The notes beneath the pieces are model-generated. The model saw nothing but the letters and a program-made list of their open reading frames with translations, did not search any database and was not told the DNA's origin. A stretch of 64,000 bases of DNA. Origin: Semisulcospira habei (lineage: Eukaryota; Mollusca; Gastropoda; Semisulcospiridae). A program made the position numbers and the translations under genes. The stretch is taken from assembly GCA_036245525.1 (NCBI GenBank), contig BTPG01000003.1, positions 161,193,260 through 161,257,259 on the forward strand. The letters are read 5' to 3'. Positions 37,103 to 47,677 of the stretch are shown one piece after another (position 1 is the first letter of the stretch; each line of letters begins with the position of its first letter).

Positions 37103-39871
37103 TTAGATGTATCGGATTAGTGGGTGCTTATTAAGCAGGTGTATTGTGTATTTGGTGGTGGTGGACCATGTTTTAGGGTCGGGGTTTAGGAGGCCTTCTA
37201 CGGTGAGAGGTGCGTTGAGTTTATCTGCTACTAGGGTTCTGGTTTGGGCTATGCTCGGGCAGTCTAGCAGTATGTGTTCCGTCGTGAGTAGGTGGCCGCA
37301 TGTGCACATTATTGGGTTGGGGTGGACTAGGTATCTCTCGCCCCCTAATCGGATCCTTGTTAGTCGTGACTGGTCTCTCCTCTTACCTATTAGGAGGGTG
37401 GGTGTATTGTTCAGTACCCTCGTGAGATTTTTGCGTCTTCCTTTTTTGTTCTGGTGGAATTCTTTTTCCCATAGTTTTTGGAAGGCGGGCCGGAGAGCAT
37501 TTGACCGTTCATTTGCTGAAAGTGGTAGGTTGAAGAAGGTCGATTCTTGGTCGAGGCCTTTCTTCGCTACCCTGTCTGCTCGTTCGTTGCCTGGGATTCC
37601 CACATGGGAGGGGACCCACATAAATTTGACTGTTTGGCCGCGTTCTGAGAGTTCGGCTGCTCTTAGTCTGACCAGGTATGTTAGATCTTCTCTGAACGAG
37701 TCTAGGTTCTGAATCGCTTGTATTGCCGATAAGGAGTCCGTCACTATGAGTAAGTGTTTAGCTTCCTGAAGGTCGGCTCTTATTACTTTGATGGCTCCCA
37801 GGATGGCCGTGAGTTCTGCTGTGAAAACTGATGTGTGGTCCGGTAATTTTATAGCCCGATCCGATTTGTTGGGGACGTGGATACCTAGTCCGGTTGCGTG
37901 GCTGGTTGGGTCATGGGACCCGTCTGTGTAGATGATTGTGTAGTTTTTGTATGTAGTAGTTCTTTTAATATCGAACTCCGTCTTCATTTTGGGCCCGTCT
38001 GTTGCTTTCTGATATTTTGTGAGGTCCAGGTCTACCTCTATTTGTGGGAGTTTCCATGGAGGCGTTGTTATTTGTGGATTTGGCGTTCTATTTGGTAATT
38101 TGAGGTTTATCACGTCTTCTAACTTTTGGACTTCGGTTTTTATTTGTGGTGTTTGGGTGGGTTGATTTATGGGCTTGTGGTTGGAGGTGAGCGTGAGCTT
38201 GGCCGGGTGGTCTTCCGGCATGCATATCGTTTTGTAGTAATGGTTAGCTGTCCTTTCCTTTATTATTAGTGTTATGGGCTTTTGACCACATTCTGCCAGC
38301 ACAAGCAGGTTGGGGGGGTGTCTGGGGACCCCCATGACCACCTTCAGGGCGTCTGCTTGTACTGACATAAGTTTTTTGGTTTGGGTTTTGTTTAGGTTGG
38401 TAAGGAGTGGGGCTGCGTAGAGTAGCCTGGACATTACAAAGGCGTGGTAGAGGTTTAGGAGTGACTTGGGGTCGGTGCCCCAGTCTGCTCCGCTGACTTT
38501 GCGCATTAGGTTTATTCCTTTCCTGGCCGACTGGCATATTTGGTCTATGTATGGTGTCCAGTTGTTGCTGGTTGTAAATATCACTCCTAAGAACTTGATT
38601 CTTTGGCAGTATTCTAGGTCTATCTTACCAATTTGTAATTTGGGGGTGGGGGCTCTTATTTGGTATTTGTAGCTGCGGTTTGTTCTGAAGATGATTGCTT
38701 GGGTTTTATGGGGGAAAATTTTTAGGCCTGCTCTTACTAGCCAATTTTCTATTCTTGTCAGATCTTGTTGGAATTCTTGGAATCCTACTAGTTCCCAGTT
38801 GAAATTTCTTTGTCTACTCTTAATTTTCCCTATTAGTGAGGTGTCGTCTGCGAATTGCATTATTTTGTTGTGCCTGACAACGTGTTGTAGGCCTGTGAGT
38901 AGGAGTGTGAATAGGAGGGGGCTGAGCACCGATCCTTGTGGTACTCCGTTTTCTAGGGTGTGCTCCCTTGATAACGCATTGCCTATTTTAACTGTTATTC
39001 GCCGGTCGGCCAGGAAGGATTTCACCAGGTTGTACATTTTGTTGGATATTCCTAGGTCGCCCAATCTACTAAGTAGTTTACCGTGCCAAACCATGTCGTA
39101 AGCTTTTTCTATATCTAAGAAAATTCCTATGAGTTCTGTTCCTCTCTCTTTGTGGGTATTTAGGATTTCTTGTTGTAGGGTGGTTAGGTGATCGAGTGTG
39201 CTGCGCTTTTTCCTGAATCCGCTTTGCTGGGGTGGTAGGATATGGTGTTTGTCGCAGTAGGACATGAGTCGGTATTTGAGTATTTTTTCCAACGTTTTAC
39301 CCAGTTGAGATGTTAGTGCGATGGGCCTATAGCTATCTGGTTGGTGTGTTGGTTTTCCTGGTTTGGGGAGGGGGAAGACTACTGCTTTCTTCCATTGTGT
39401 GGGGAATATCCCTTTGGAGTAGATGGCGTTAAAGAGGGCGGTTATGGCTTTTTTCATGGAGGGGTGGCTTCTTTGGATCATTTCGTATGTAATTAAATCT
39501 ATGCCGGGGGCTTTGCCCTTTCCGGTGGTTCGTAGGGCTTGGTTTAATTCTAGGAGAGTTATTTCGTTATCTAGCTCGTAGTTGTTTTTCTGTGTTGGTT
39601 GTTCGAAACATGTGCTTAGGTGGGGTTTGAGGTCCCGGAATTCCGGGGTTAGGTTGTCATTTGAGCTGGCTTGGCTAAATGTGTGGGCTAGCAGGTCTGC
39701 TTTATCCTGATCGGTGGCGTATACCCTGTTTTCTATTTTTAACGATGGCATGCTGGTTCTTGGGCCGTTGTTGATGGCTTTGATTTCATCCCAGCTTTCG
39801 TTAATCCTAGTTTTGGTGTTGATTGATTCTGTGAAGGCATGCCAGTCTTCTTTTTTGGCTTCTTTTACCAT
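37103..39871 (-). CDS. LINE reverse transcriptase-RNase H, long intact frame
   Basis: A 922-residue open frame. RT domain (about residues 120-390): GKGKAPGIDLITYEMIQ, PKPGKPTHQPDSYRPIALTS, GIFLDIEKAYDMVWHGKLL, GVPQGSVLSPLLF and QFADDTSLIG (catalytic aspartates present). RNase H (about residues 645-780): YTDGSHD, FTAELTAILGAI, VTDSLSAIQAIQ, WVPSHVGIPGNERADRVAKK (D-E-D-D set present). C-terminal CTCGHLLTTEHILLDCP is the usual Cys/His motif. It copies element RNA at the target. The first ATG is internal; the true ORF continues upstream through a frame break into the endonuclease. Confidence 0.92.
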   Translation of the reverse strand: MVKEAKKEDWHAFTESINTKTRINESWDEIKAINNGPRTSMPSLKIENRVYATDQDKADLLAHTFSQASSNDNLTPEFRDLKPHLSTCFEQPTQKNNYELDNEITLLELNQALRTTGKGKAPGIDLITYEMIQRSHPSMKKAITALFNAIYSKGIFPTQWKKAVVFPLPKPGKPTHQPDSYRPIALTSQLGKTLEKILKYRLMSYCDKHHILPPQQSGFRKKRSTLDHLTTLQQEILNTHKERGTELIGIFLDIEKAYDMVWHGKLLSRLGDLGISNKMYNLVKSFLADRRITVKIGNALSREHTLENGVPQGSVLSPLLFTLLLTGLQHVVRHNKIMQFADDTSLIGKIKSRQRNFNWELVGFQEFQQDLTRIENWLVRAGLKIFPHKTQAIIFRTNRSYKYQIRAPTPKLQIGKIDLEYCQRIKFLGVIFTTSNNWTPYIDQICQSARKGINLMRKVSGADWGTDPKSLLNLYHAFVMSRLLYAAPLLTNLNKTQTKKLMSVQADALKVVMGVPRHPPNLLVLAECGQKPITLIIKERTANHYYKTICMPEDHPAKLTLTSNHKPINQPTQTPQIKTEVQKLEDVINLKLPNRTPNPQITTPPWKLPQIEVDLDLTKYQKATDGPKMKTEFDIKRTTTYKNYTIIYTDGSHDPTSHATGLGIHVPNKSDRAIKLPDHTSVFTAELTAILGAIKVIRADLQEAKHLLIVTDSLSAIQAIQNLDSFREDLTYLVRLRAAELSERGQTVKFMWVPSHVGIPGNERADRVAKKGLDQESTFFNLPLSANERSNALRPAFQKLWEKEFHQNKKGRRKNLTRVLNNTPTLLIGKRRDQSRLTRIRLGGERYLVHPNPIMCTCGHLLTTEHILLDCPSIAQTRTLVADKLNAPLTVEGLLNPDPKTWSTTTKYTIHLLNKHPLIRYI

Positions 39872-39908
39872 TCGGTCTGCTATGGCTTTGGCACGTTTGT
39901 ATTCTATT

Positions 39909-40941
39909 CTATTTTCGGGCGTTTTGTGTTTTTTTCCAGATTTGGAGCTTCCTTTTCCTATTTTTTACTTCTCGATCGCAGGCCTTATTCCACCAGGATT
40001 TACCTGGTCTCCCATTATCCGATCCGGTGGGGGTGCACTCCTTGATTGATCTGATAATGTGGTCTGTGATGTGGGCCGTTTTATCTTCTATATTGTGTTT
40101 ATCGTCCCAGTTTGAGATGAACCTGGTTAGTTCGTGGTACTTTTCCCAGTCTGCTCGTGAGGTGTTGATTTTTTGTGGGGCCCCGGGGTGTTGTGTTGGC
40201 GGGGGTTCGTCTCTATCATTGATAGTTATCAGGGTGGGGAAGTGGTCGCTCCCTAGGTTATCGTTGTTCACTTGCCACTGTGCCTTAATGGCGATGGTGT
40301 TGGTGGCTACTGCTATGTCGAGTGTGTTCATGGTATCTGCGTTACCTTGGGCGAACATATGGGTGGGTTCCCCCGTATTTAGTATACATCTTTGGGTTTC
40401 ATTTATGGCTTGTTCTAGCTTTTTACCCGCTGTATCTGCTGTTGTTTGGTTTTCGTCCCATTGGGGGGCTTTTGGCGTTAAAGTCTCCGACCACTATGTC
40501 CCCTGCTAGTAGCAGTTCTCTGAGGTCTTCTATTGGTATTTGGCTATAAGCTCTCTCGTTGGGGATGTAGACATTTACTATTTTTAGTTTGCGGTTGGTT
40601 GATGTGGTTATTTCTCCTATTATGGCCTCTATTTGTGGGTTTAGGGCCACCTGTCTTTGGAAGAGCAGCCTTATATGCTGCAGTGATGGAAAACCACCTC
40701 TTAACATGTCATCAAATGCGGCCGGCGGGTATGCCGGCCGTGTTGGCTGCACCGTTGGCTGTGGGGGCGGGGATTCCCACGCTCGTTGCCCTTGCGGCCG
40801 TATCGGTGGAGACAGAGGGGGCCGGTAGCTCCTTGTCTCTTTCTTGACCGCAGGCTGTGGTCGAGGCGCTTGGGGGAGGTTGGAGGTATAATCCTCCACC
40901 TGTTGACGATTGGTCTGCCTTCTGCTCTTCCGTGAGGCCAT
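39909..40941 (-). pseudogene. LINE ORF2 N-terminus: endonuclease remnant with frame breaks
   Basis: 40941-40423 encodes a basic Pro-rich start and then IEAIIGEI, KLKIVNVYIPNERA and VVGDFNAKSP, part of an APE-type endonuclease. A single-base shift at a C run near 40465 moves to 40358-39909, with LGSDHFPTLI (the catalytic SDH motif) and WWNKACDREVKNRKRK. Another shift near 39905 leads into the RT frame. The first catalytic half of the nuclease (N and E motifs) is not visible. Confidence 0.75.
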
Positions 40942-41232
40942 CTGTTCTTTTCTGGTTTGGGGCAGAGCTTATGCTCGGCTGACTGGTTTCTTGTCTTTGT
41001 CACTTTGCCTTTTGTCTCTTTTATTTCGTCTCGCCTTCGTCTTGCTTGGGCGGCTGTCGTGGCTTTGGGGGAGAGCTTGGTCACGGCTGACTGTTTTCTT
41101 GACTTGGTTCAACTTGAGCCTTGCTTGAGCGAAGCGCGGGTGGACCGTCCGCCTCGTTCAGCTGCTGTGCTGTGAATGTGGTTGAATGTTGACGCTGCGA
41201 TGCGTCCCCGGCCAGTTAAACACGAACTTGAA

Positions 41233-41303
41233 TGTGTGCTGGTCTATGATGTTGGACCTTATGGCGGGGGGCCGTAAGGTCCAAAATCACAGACCAACAC
41301 ACA
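41233..41303. repeat. Palindromic MITE, family J
   Basis: TGTGTGCTGGTCTATGATGT, GGACCTTATGGC and complements; ends TGTGTG and ACACACA. Confidence 0.75.
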
Positions 41304-41449
41304 GTCGTGTGACGGCCACACTGAGGGTCACCGCAGGCCTAATCCCTGTTTAGCAGGGGAGAGGCTGATGCGGGGATTACGGAGAGGATCACTGCGGCAT
41401 AGACACACTACCGGTGTAGCACATCATGACCGGGGTCTCACGTCAGATT

Positions 41450-41835
41450 GACCCGGAGTCAATTTGAAGTTCCCTGAGTTCTTAAGAGTCTCCGGGTCGA
41501 TCTTGCGTGAGTACTTGTAAGTGTCTCCAGGTAGATCTGGCACGAGTACTTATAAGTGTCGCTGGGTAGATCTCGCGTGAGTTGTGTTTCCAGGCTGACT
41601 CTGTGTGTACCGGCTTATCAGTGACTCCACTGACTGCGTGACTGTAGGTAGATCTGGCGTGACTTAGCGTAGATCTGGTGTGAGTACTTAATTATAAGTA
41701 TCTCCAGGTCGATTTTGTGGCGTGAGTCTTAAATCAAGTGACTGTCAGGCTGGCTCGATCTGGAGTAAGAGTGTCTCTGGGTCAATCTGGCGTGAGTACT
41801 TCATTGAAAATGTCTCCGGGTCGATCTGACGTCAC
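41450..41835. repeat. Degenerate minisatellite, about 35-bp period
   Basis: GTGTCTCCAGGTAGATCTGG then CACGAGTACTTATAA recurs with spacing 35 (41521, 41556 and further diverged units up to 41835). Confidence 0.72.
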
Positions 41836-42083
41836 ACCTGTCAAGTTTAGAAAATATGAGAAATCTGGAGATTTTCTGCGGCATTTTTTTTGTTTGTTTT
41901 GTTTTGTTTTGTTTCGTAGCGTCACGGTATTTGTTGTTGTTGTTGTTGTCGATCCACATTCCAGTGGTATCAAGTCAGGGCTTTGTGGGTTAACAAGATG
42001 GCCACTGAAATGCGTGTGAGTGACAAGTTAATGCAGTTCCCCGACCATTACTACGTGACTTATTTATAGGTGTGAATGAACAA

Positions 42084-42164
42084 TTAACTCATTCGAGACG
42101 TGCCGCCTACGGATACGCGGCGAACCGCCGCGTATCCGTAGGCGGCACGTCTCGAATGAGTTAA
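42084..42164. repeat. Palindromic MITE, family F
   Basis: Perfect: TTAACTCATTCGAGACGTGC, CGCCTACGGATACGCGGC and complements; TTAA at both ends. Confidence 0.93.
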
Positions 42165-42379
42165 CACGCCAGTTTAATTCATCGATTCTTGCGGAGAAAT
42201 TTTGTCAGTCGTACATGCCGTGTAAGATTCAGTGACTTGCATGAAGTAATAATTTCACTGAGTGCACATCCTTCAGAAAATGAACGACTATTGTCTTCTC
42301 AATCGTTTGACTCGTTTAAGCAGGGCACTCATTGAACCGCACTTTGAGACAGTCGATTGTTGTTTGCTTTTCTTTTCCT

Positions 42380-42411
42380 CCCCCCCCCCCCCCCCCCCCA
42401 CACACACACAC
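42380..42411. repeat. Poly-C/(CA)n tract
   Basis: About 20 C followed by CA dinucleotides. Confidence 0.85.
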
Positions 42412-42465
42412 TCTTTGGTACTACTGACAGTGTACCGCCGAACACCCTGGTAATCTCCTCATCAA

Positions 42466-42523
42466 GTGTGTTCTGGTCTGTGATTTTTCGGCCGTACGGT
42501 CCAACATCACAGACCGACACACA
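42466..42523. repeat. Palindromic MITE, family J
   Basis: GTGTTCTGGTCTGTGATTTT and AACATCACAGACCGACACAC around CGGCCGTACGG; shorter than 41233-41303. Confidence 0.75.
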
Positions 42524-42544
42524 TTGTTAAGACTGCCTCCAAAA

Positions 42545-43003
42545 TAGGCTGGTTGCGACTTTCCATCTGTCGCCTCCATTTTCAAAACGCGTATGGACTA
42601 CGGAAGGCAGGAAAGATCGTTCGCGATCTGTCGCACCCAGCCAATCACTATGATCTCTTCCACCGGCCGGCGGTTCCGTGCTTTAAAAGCCAGAACGTCT
42701 CGATTCAGATGCAGTTTCTTTCCAAAAGCTGTCCTCAGTACATCACCATCCATGGAACAATGTGATTCCATGATTTGCGACATATGACTGATTTGTGTTT
42801 AATATTGTGTTCATTTTTTAAAAAAATTATTTATTTATTTATTTTAGTGCTGCATACAGAAAGATCGCCTGCAACTGAGTGTGTGACATGATGAATGCAT
42901 GTGCATCCCTGCAAGGGACAAGTGAGGATGTATTTTATTGTCGTCGTGCCACAGAAAAATCCTTGTAACGTTCTACTTGGTGAATAAATATTAAATGTCA
43001 AAT
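42545..43003 (+). mobile_element. LINE ORF2 C-terminus and 3' UTR (remnant)
   Basis: The plus strand near 42650-42760 encodes TGRRFRALKARTSRFRCSFF then PKAVLSTSPS, which matches the conserved LINE C-terminal pattern. Stops in neighbouring frames show decay. A 3' UTR with GAATAAATATTAAATGTC follows at 42975-43003. Confidence 0.5.
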
Positions 43004-43007
43004 GTCA

Positions 43008-43208
43008 GAACCTGTTCTGAGCGACCACCCTGCTTATGATAGATCACCTTTCATTAGAGATAGTTGGCTACAACCGCCTAAATGGTGGTCTTTAATGACA
43101 GGTGACACTTTTTGCTCATGAAGGCATTTCTTGAGAAAGCACCTGTCTTATAAGACCGCTTTTTTTTTCCCAAAAAATGTTGGTTGCTTAAAACATGTTG
43201 TACTGTAC
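43008..43208. repeat. Palindromic MITE, family D
   Basis: AACCTGTTCTGAGCGACCAC left, CCTAAATGGTGGTCTTTAAT and AAAGCACCTGTCTTATAAGA right, end TGTTGTACTGTA. Confidence 0.72.
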
Positions 43209-43337
43209 TAGTGAATGAACCGGGTGAGCAGCAGGAGGTTGGCACAGTTCTGTCCTCTTCTTACTGAGATCAATGACAGCGAAAACTGACGTACTAGGCA
43301 CACTAAGGGCATAAGGGCACAAATCGGTGACAATTCA

Positions 43338-43670
43338 ACCCTTAGCATGTCGGTAGCGGTTTCAGTCGCGATGATTCCTGCAGGGACAGATATTACCTAT
43401 AATATAGTACGACCTGAACACTGATCGATTCGGTCGCACTGCAACTGTGCCACTTTGATTTACCAGGGCTCAGTTGCATGAGGGAGCTTAGTTCTGCGCC
43501 AGCCACTAAGCAAGGTCACAGTGCTCCGCTACAGCGGAGCACCTTGTGGCTGGGGCAGGACTAAGCTCACTCATGCAACTGGCCCCATGACCTTATAACG
43601 GATATGCTACCTGACAAACCCGCCGTTTTGCCCGTTCAACCCCCATCGTCCTTCATCCAGGCCCTGTCAT
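43338..43670 (-). mobile_element. SINE copy in a family E half-element, with nested family H
   Basis: A family E left half (43338-43383) is followed by SINE sequence in reverse orientation: ATAGTACGACCTGAACACTG, GCCACTTTGATTTACCAGG. It is interrupted at 43467 by a complete family H palindrome and then continues ACCTTATAACGGATATGCTA. The right half of family E is missing. Confidence 0.68.
43468..43586. repeat. Palindromic MITE, family H
   Basis: CTCAGTTGCATGAGGGAGCT left, GTGCTCCGCTACAGCGGAGC centre, ACTAAGCTCACTCATGCAAC right. Inserted in the SINE. Confidence 0.85.
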
Positions 43671-43763
43671 AGTGCGGCAAAACTGCAGGACTGAAACGTA
43701 CATTTACTACTACATGAGCAGCGTGGGATCACTGTAAATTTGTGTTCCAGCTGAACGCGGGTG

Positions 43764-43868
43764 TTAACTCAGTCATTCGAGACGTGCCGCATTTGGATAC
43801 GCGGCATACAGCCGCGTATCCGAATATGCCGCGTATCCGAATCAGTGCGGCCAGCACGTCTCGAATGT
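43764..43868. repeat. Palindromic MITE, family F, rearranged
   Basis: TTAACTCAGTCATTCGAGAC left; CCGCGTATCCGAATATG is duplicated. Compared with other family F copies it has short extra pieces (AGTC, CAGT, CCAG). Right end CACGTCTCGAATG. Confidence 0.75.
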
Positions 43869-44546
43869 TCGGGTTTCACTTCATTCACGCACTCACTCAT
43901 TTCTTTACTACAGACTTTTTTTTCCCACCACCCGAACATGCATACAGCGAACTCATTTAATCTGCAAAAGGAACAGAGTTACATATGTCCTGCTAGCTGC
44001 ACCAGTTTCTTTACGATCGTCGAAATTCATGACAGTGAGGTCCGTTCCTACAGAACAGGTTGGAGTCGGGGTTTGGTTTCAACAAAAACTGCTGAAGTTT
44101 CTCAATGAACATTGCTGACATAGTTGGTGTCCTGGAGCTCAAAGGGTCAAATTTGATGTTTCATCTGTATTCATACACCCAGAAATTCGGTATATGTCTG
44201 CCGTCATTCGGTAAAAGCTGATATGTTCATCTCAGTCGAATTTCTGAAATAATGATGACAGGTGCAGTGCACCCATAATATCATAATAATAATAATAATA
44301 CATAATATTTATATGGCGCATTTCTCATATTATAATATAACTCAATGCGCAGATCGACCAAAAGTTCCAAAGGTCACGGAATCGTGATGGCTCAATCTTA
44401 ACTTTCGTGATTTGTTATTGACAGAAAGAAGTCTGTGTGAAACTGCGTCAGCAACGCCACAGCAAAACGTGCAGATTTTCTTCAGTCTATAATTATGGTC
44501 AAAAGGATCAAGAGAATTACACGTTATGAGATGGATATAGGCTTGC
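43869..44546. other. Intergenic, no gene seen
   Basis: Short ORFs without recognisable domains; an ATA/AT-rich stretch near 44275-44345. Confidence 0.35.
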
Positions 44547-44743
44547 TTAACCCATTTAGCCCCACTCTACAGCAGGAGGTGGATTGACCATGATGATTCA
44601 AGGGTGTGCCTTCAGGCGCCAAGCTAATCTGGCACTGCCCTTGAACTATCATGGTCGATCCACCTCCTGCAAGTTATACATAGTTGCAAAATGACACCGG
44701 CCTCAAAGTGTTGGAAATGCAGCCTTGCGGCTAAATGGGTTTA
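44547..44743. repeat. Palindromic MITE, family A
   Basis: TTAACCCATTTAGCCCC left, GGTGGATTGACCATGATGAT, CGCCAAGCTAATCTGGCACT, GCGGCTAAATGGGTTTA right; the left inner arm is shortened. Confidence 0.8.
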
Positions 44744-44814
44744 GGACTAGTGTGAAACAAAAACATACAAGATAACAACGGCTTTGTGTGGCAGTGTCTG
44801 AGGTTGCCTCAAAC

Positions 44815-44815
44815 A

Positions 44816-44898
<83 letters not shown>
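44815..44898. repeat. (CA)n microsatellite
   Basis: About 41 CA dinucleotides. Confidence 0.96.
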
Positions 44899-44899
<1 letters not shown>

Positions 44900-45306
44900 G
44901 GACACACCATGAACTAACTCGAGGTGGAGAAAAAAGAAAAAAAAAAAAACCCTGCCGAACATAACCATCTTAGCGGCTGGGTCTTGTCTCGGTCCGACTC
45001 CCCGAGAAAACTAAAACCACACATCCTGCTTAGAGGACGGACCCCCCGAGTCTCAAATCTCACTACCCCGCCCCCACAACCACTTCCAGTCCCTCCCCCC
45101 CCCACACCCCCTCCCCCACCCCGCCCACATCTTACTGTACCACCACCACCCCTCCACCCACCCACCCCCCGACCCTCCACTAACACCCTCACCTCAACAT
45201 CCAGTACCCGACTGACCACCCCATGTCACCGGCACGAGTTCTTTCGTTTGAGGGGTACATGGTTAAACCGTTCGAGTGTCGCAAGAAAATTGAAACACTA
45301 CCAGCT

Positions 45307-45373
45307 TGCAAGAGGAATAGATCCTCACGAGCCCCCGCAACTGCGGGGACTCATGAGGATCTATGCCTCTTGC
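45307..45373. repeat. Hairpin core, family G
   Basis: GCAAGAGGAATAGATCCTCA, GAGCCCCCGCAACTGCGGGG and complement ending ATCTATGCCTCTTGC. Nearly perfect 30-bp stem. Confidence 0.87.
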
Positions 45374-45563
45374 TGCTACCATTTTGAATCCATTTTCCTG
45401 GGACATCTGTTTTTGTGTGTTGAATTAAAGAAGATTGCGTAAACAGTCTGCGCGGTCAGCTGGCACTGAGCGGCTTAACTCTCAAAGCATGATGGCCGTA
45501 GATCCGCCACTATCGGCTTTGGTGAATAGCAACAAAACCATGACCGTGTTCCGAGGTATACTG

Positions 45564-46219
45564 TTAACTCTTTCCCTCCCATAACTAGAAATGACTCCCA
45601 ATTCCATTGAATCAACTTTATTGTTCCAAATACATGTTGACACGTACAGGAAAATTTGTTTCGCCACCTCAGGTGCAACTCGCAATCACCCACACTCACA
45701 CAACAGTTCACACACAACACTGAAATGGACAGTGGCTCGGGACGGGTGAAGCCCGTCGCCAAGGCGTCTCATGGCCGGCGCCAGCGGCCCCAACCCGACC
45801 TGAACCTCCCTAACACAAAGCAAACTAAGGACAGCCCTATCATAGTATCTCTTGAACACATAATATAATGTTTTTAAACTTTCTGCTTGGCTGAGACTAG
45901 TTACACAAATGAGAAATACGCATCAACAAAACAAAAAGACGAATTATACTTTCACAGTTGCTACCTGGGGGCCCGTCGCTATAAGAACAGCGCCGGCTAT
46001 TAGACATTCGCTCCGGCATAAACAGTCACCACCTTAATCATGTTATAACTTAACTAATATATAATTTCACACCTACTTATTTTTCAGCAATAAATAGTAA
46101 TGACTACAATATTAACGTAAAAGCTGTCCAAAATTGTTTCTAAAGCACAGTACACACATCCACACGCTGTTAAGTCAGTGTGAAAGGAATTCATATAGTT
46201 CTGGGAGGCAAAGGGTTAA
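45564..46219. mobile_element. TTAA-ended MITE split by a retroelement 3' end
   Basis: TTAACTCTTTCCCTCCCATA (45564) and AGTTCTGGGAGGCAAAGGGT with TTAA at 46219 are complementary ends. Between them, in minus orientation, lies sequence with GGAACAATAAAGTTGATTCA at its 3' end (about 45600), compatible with a LINE 3' UTR of unknown group. Left and right junctions are approximate. Confidence 0.5.
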
Positions 46220-46248
46220 ACAAATTGTGATGGGAATTGATCGACACA

Positions 46249-46334
46249 TTAACACATTCGAGACGTGCTGCATCCGGATACGCGGCTTTACTGCCGCGTA
46301 TCCGGATGCGGCACGACTCGAATGATCGAGTTAA
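46249..46334. repeat. Palindromic MITE, family F
   Basis: TTAACACATTCGAGACGTGC, GCATCCGGATACGCGGC and complements; right end GATCGAGTTAA. Confidence 0.9.
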
Positions 46335-46656
46335 TGTGACAGCTAACCCCTCCTTACCCTCCTAATACTGTACAATGGCCCCATTCGTAAACCAGTGGGG
46401 TAGATCTTTCTATGTCAGCCAACAGTGTAGAATCTTATGAATTAGCAACAAACAAAGAAAGTAGTTCCGGCCACAGCGAGTTTTGCGTAACTAGACATGA
46501 CGTAATTTCTAGCTTGTTACTAATTTATTGTCAGAGTTTGAGGCCTGCCCGCCTATGACGTCATGTGCGGGCTATTGAAAGCGCTCCACCTCTGGCGTCA
46601 CATCCTTTAACACAAAACAAAAAAGTCAGTCTTTTCTGTATGAAATAGAAGAGACC

Positions 46657-47132
46657 TAACACACAGGCCACACAGGGCAATTGCTTCCGGTGCATGTAAT
46701 AACTTTTCCACCAGAAATAGTTTTAAAAAATTCCTCCCTTTTTGCCATTTTTTTAGGGTGTAAAACTTCAATTGTGTGCCTTTTTGTGCGTTTTGAGCAA
46801 AAAAAGGCATGACAGGTGGTGTGAAAAAGAGCAAAATCTGGGTAATTTTAGTCGACCTAGTGTGTTCATGGACTTGGGGCATTTGCACGGTTGTATGCAG
46901 GCTTGCAGACGACAGTTTTGTCATGGGGTACTTAGTGCATTTGAGTGTTGTGAAAAACGCTAACTCTTAATTTTTTAAGAATTGCTGAAAATGTTTCTCC
47001 TGTGATGTGCTCCGCGTGGATTTTTTGTGTTGGCAGAAAAGTTCTTCGTTCATAGTTTTATGCTGCAAGAAGCTAACAGATAACAGTGTGTGAAAAGGGG
47101 GCGTAACCTAATTGCCCTGTGTGGCCACACGT
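46657..47132. repeat. MITE-like element with short inverted ends, family N
   Basis: GGCCACACAGGGCAATTG at the left and CTAATTGCCCTGTGTGGCC at the right enclose about 440 bp without coding potential. Only one copy is in the window, so it is tentative. Confidence 0.45.
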
Positions 47133-47317
47133 AGAAAGAGGTATAATAACAAAAATGCCCAGCAGCCTTTCCTGCTCCTCCAGTACCATCTTGAATAGAC
47201 CATCCACAATGCAATCCAGAATTTCCACATTCCTTCTGCGATAAACTATGACGATAAGTAGCGACTGATCTCTATACGTGTTTGTCTATTTTGAAAAAGG
47301 GTATTTACCCGAAATAT

Positions 47318-47390
47318 TAATAAAGTGTGTTGTAACTGCCTTTTCTAAGTGTGTTTCTTTCTCCGTTGGCTACTTCTTGTCATCCACAAT
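47318..47390. repeat. Dispersed 3'-end segment shared with 33118
   Basis: AATAAAGTGTGTTGTAACTG then CCTTTTCTAAGTGTGTTTCT and TTCTCCGTTGGCTACTTCTT. Preceded by GGGTATTTACCCGAAATATT, a small hairpin next to AATAAA. Confidence 0.55.
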
Positions 47391-47504
47391 GCAGTTATAA
47401 AACGGTATACTCTTTACCCCTGACCAGCGGCAGCGAATCGAGGGAGATACCCGCGACGCGCGTCAACCTTACACCAAAGAGGTAACTTGAGGGGGTAGCC
47501 TCTT

Positions 47505-47677
47505 TGCTTAGCCCAATTAGCACCCAACGCCCTACAGCAGGATATGGATCGACCATGATAATTCAAGGGTTGTGCCAGATGAGCTTGGCGCCTGAAGGCG
47601 CCAAGCTCATCTGGCACTACCCTTGAATTATCACGGTCGATCCATCTTCTGGAAATGCGGGGTACACAGTGCCGGTT
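47505..47677. repeat. Palindromic MITE, family A
   Basis: CTTAGCCCAATTAGCACCC left; the core GATGAGCTTGGCGCCTGAAG with perfect inverted copy (47549-47640); right end GTGCCGGTTAA. Confidence 0.83.

Larger units (their letters stand above)
36940..41200 (-). mobile_element. I-superfamily LINE with RNase H, endonuclease damaged
   Basis: Minus strand: N-terminal basic region, apurinic endonuclease remnant, RT, RNase H, C-terminal Cys/His motif, 3' UTR (about 37102-36960) and an ATAGC-repeat tail at 36940-36957. RT plus RNase H in one ORF is typical of the I group. Endonuclease is incomplete at its N-terminal side and two single-base frame breaks occur (near 40465 and 39905). Confidence 0.85.

Noticed and set aside
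42084..46334. CRISPR array or bacterial regulatory palindromes
   Set aside because: The palindromes are dispersed at irregular spacing with TTAA ends in a eukaryotic genome; no repeat-spacer periodicity.
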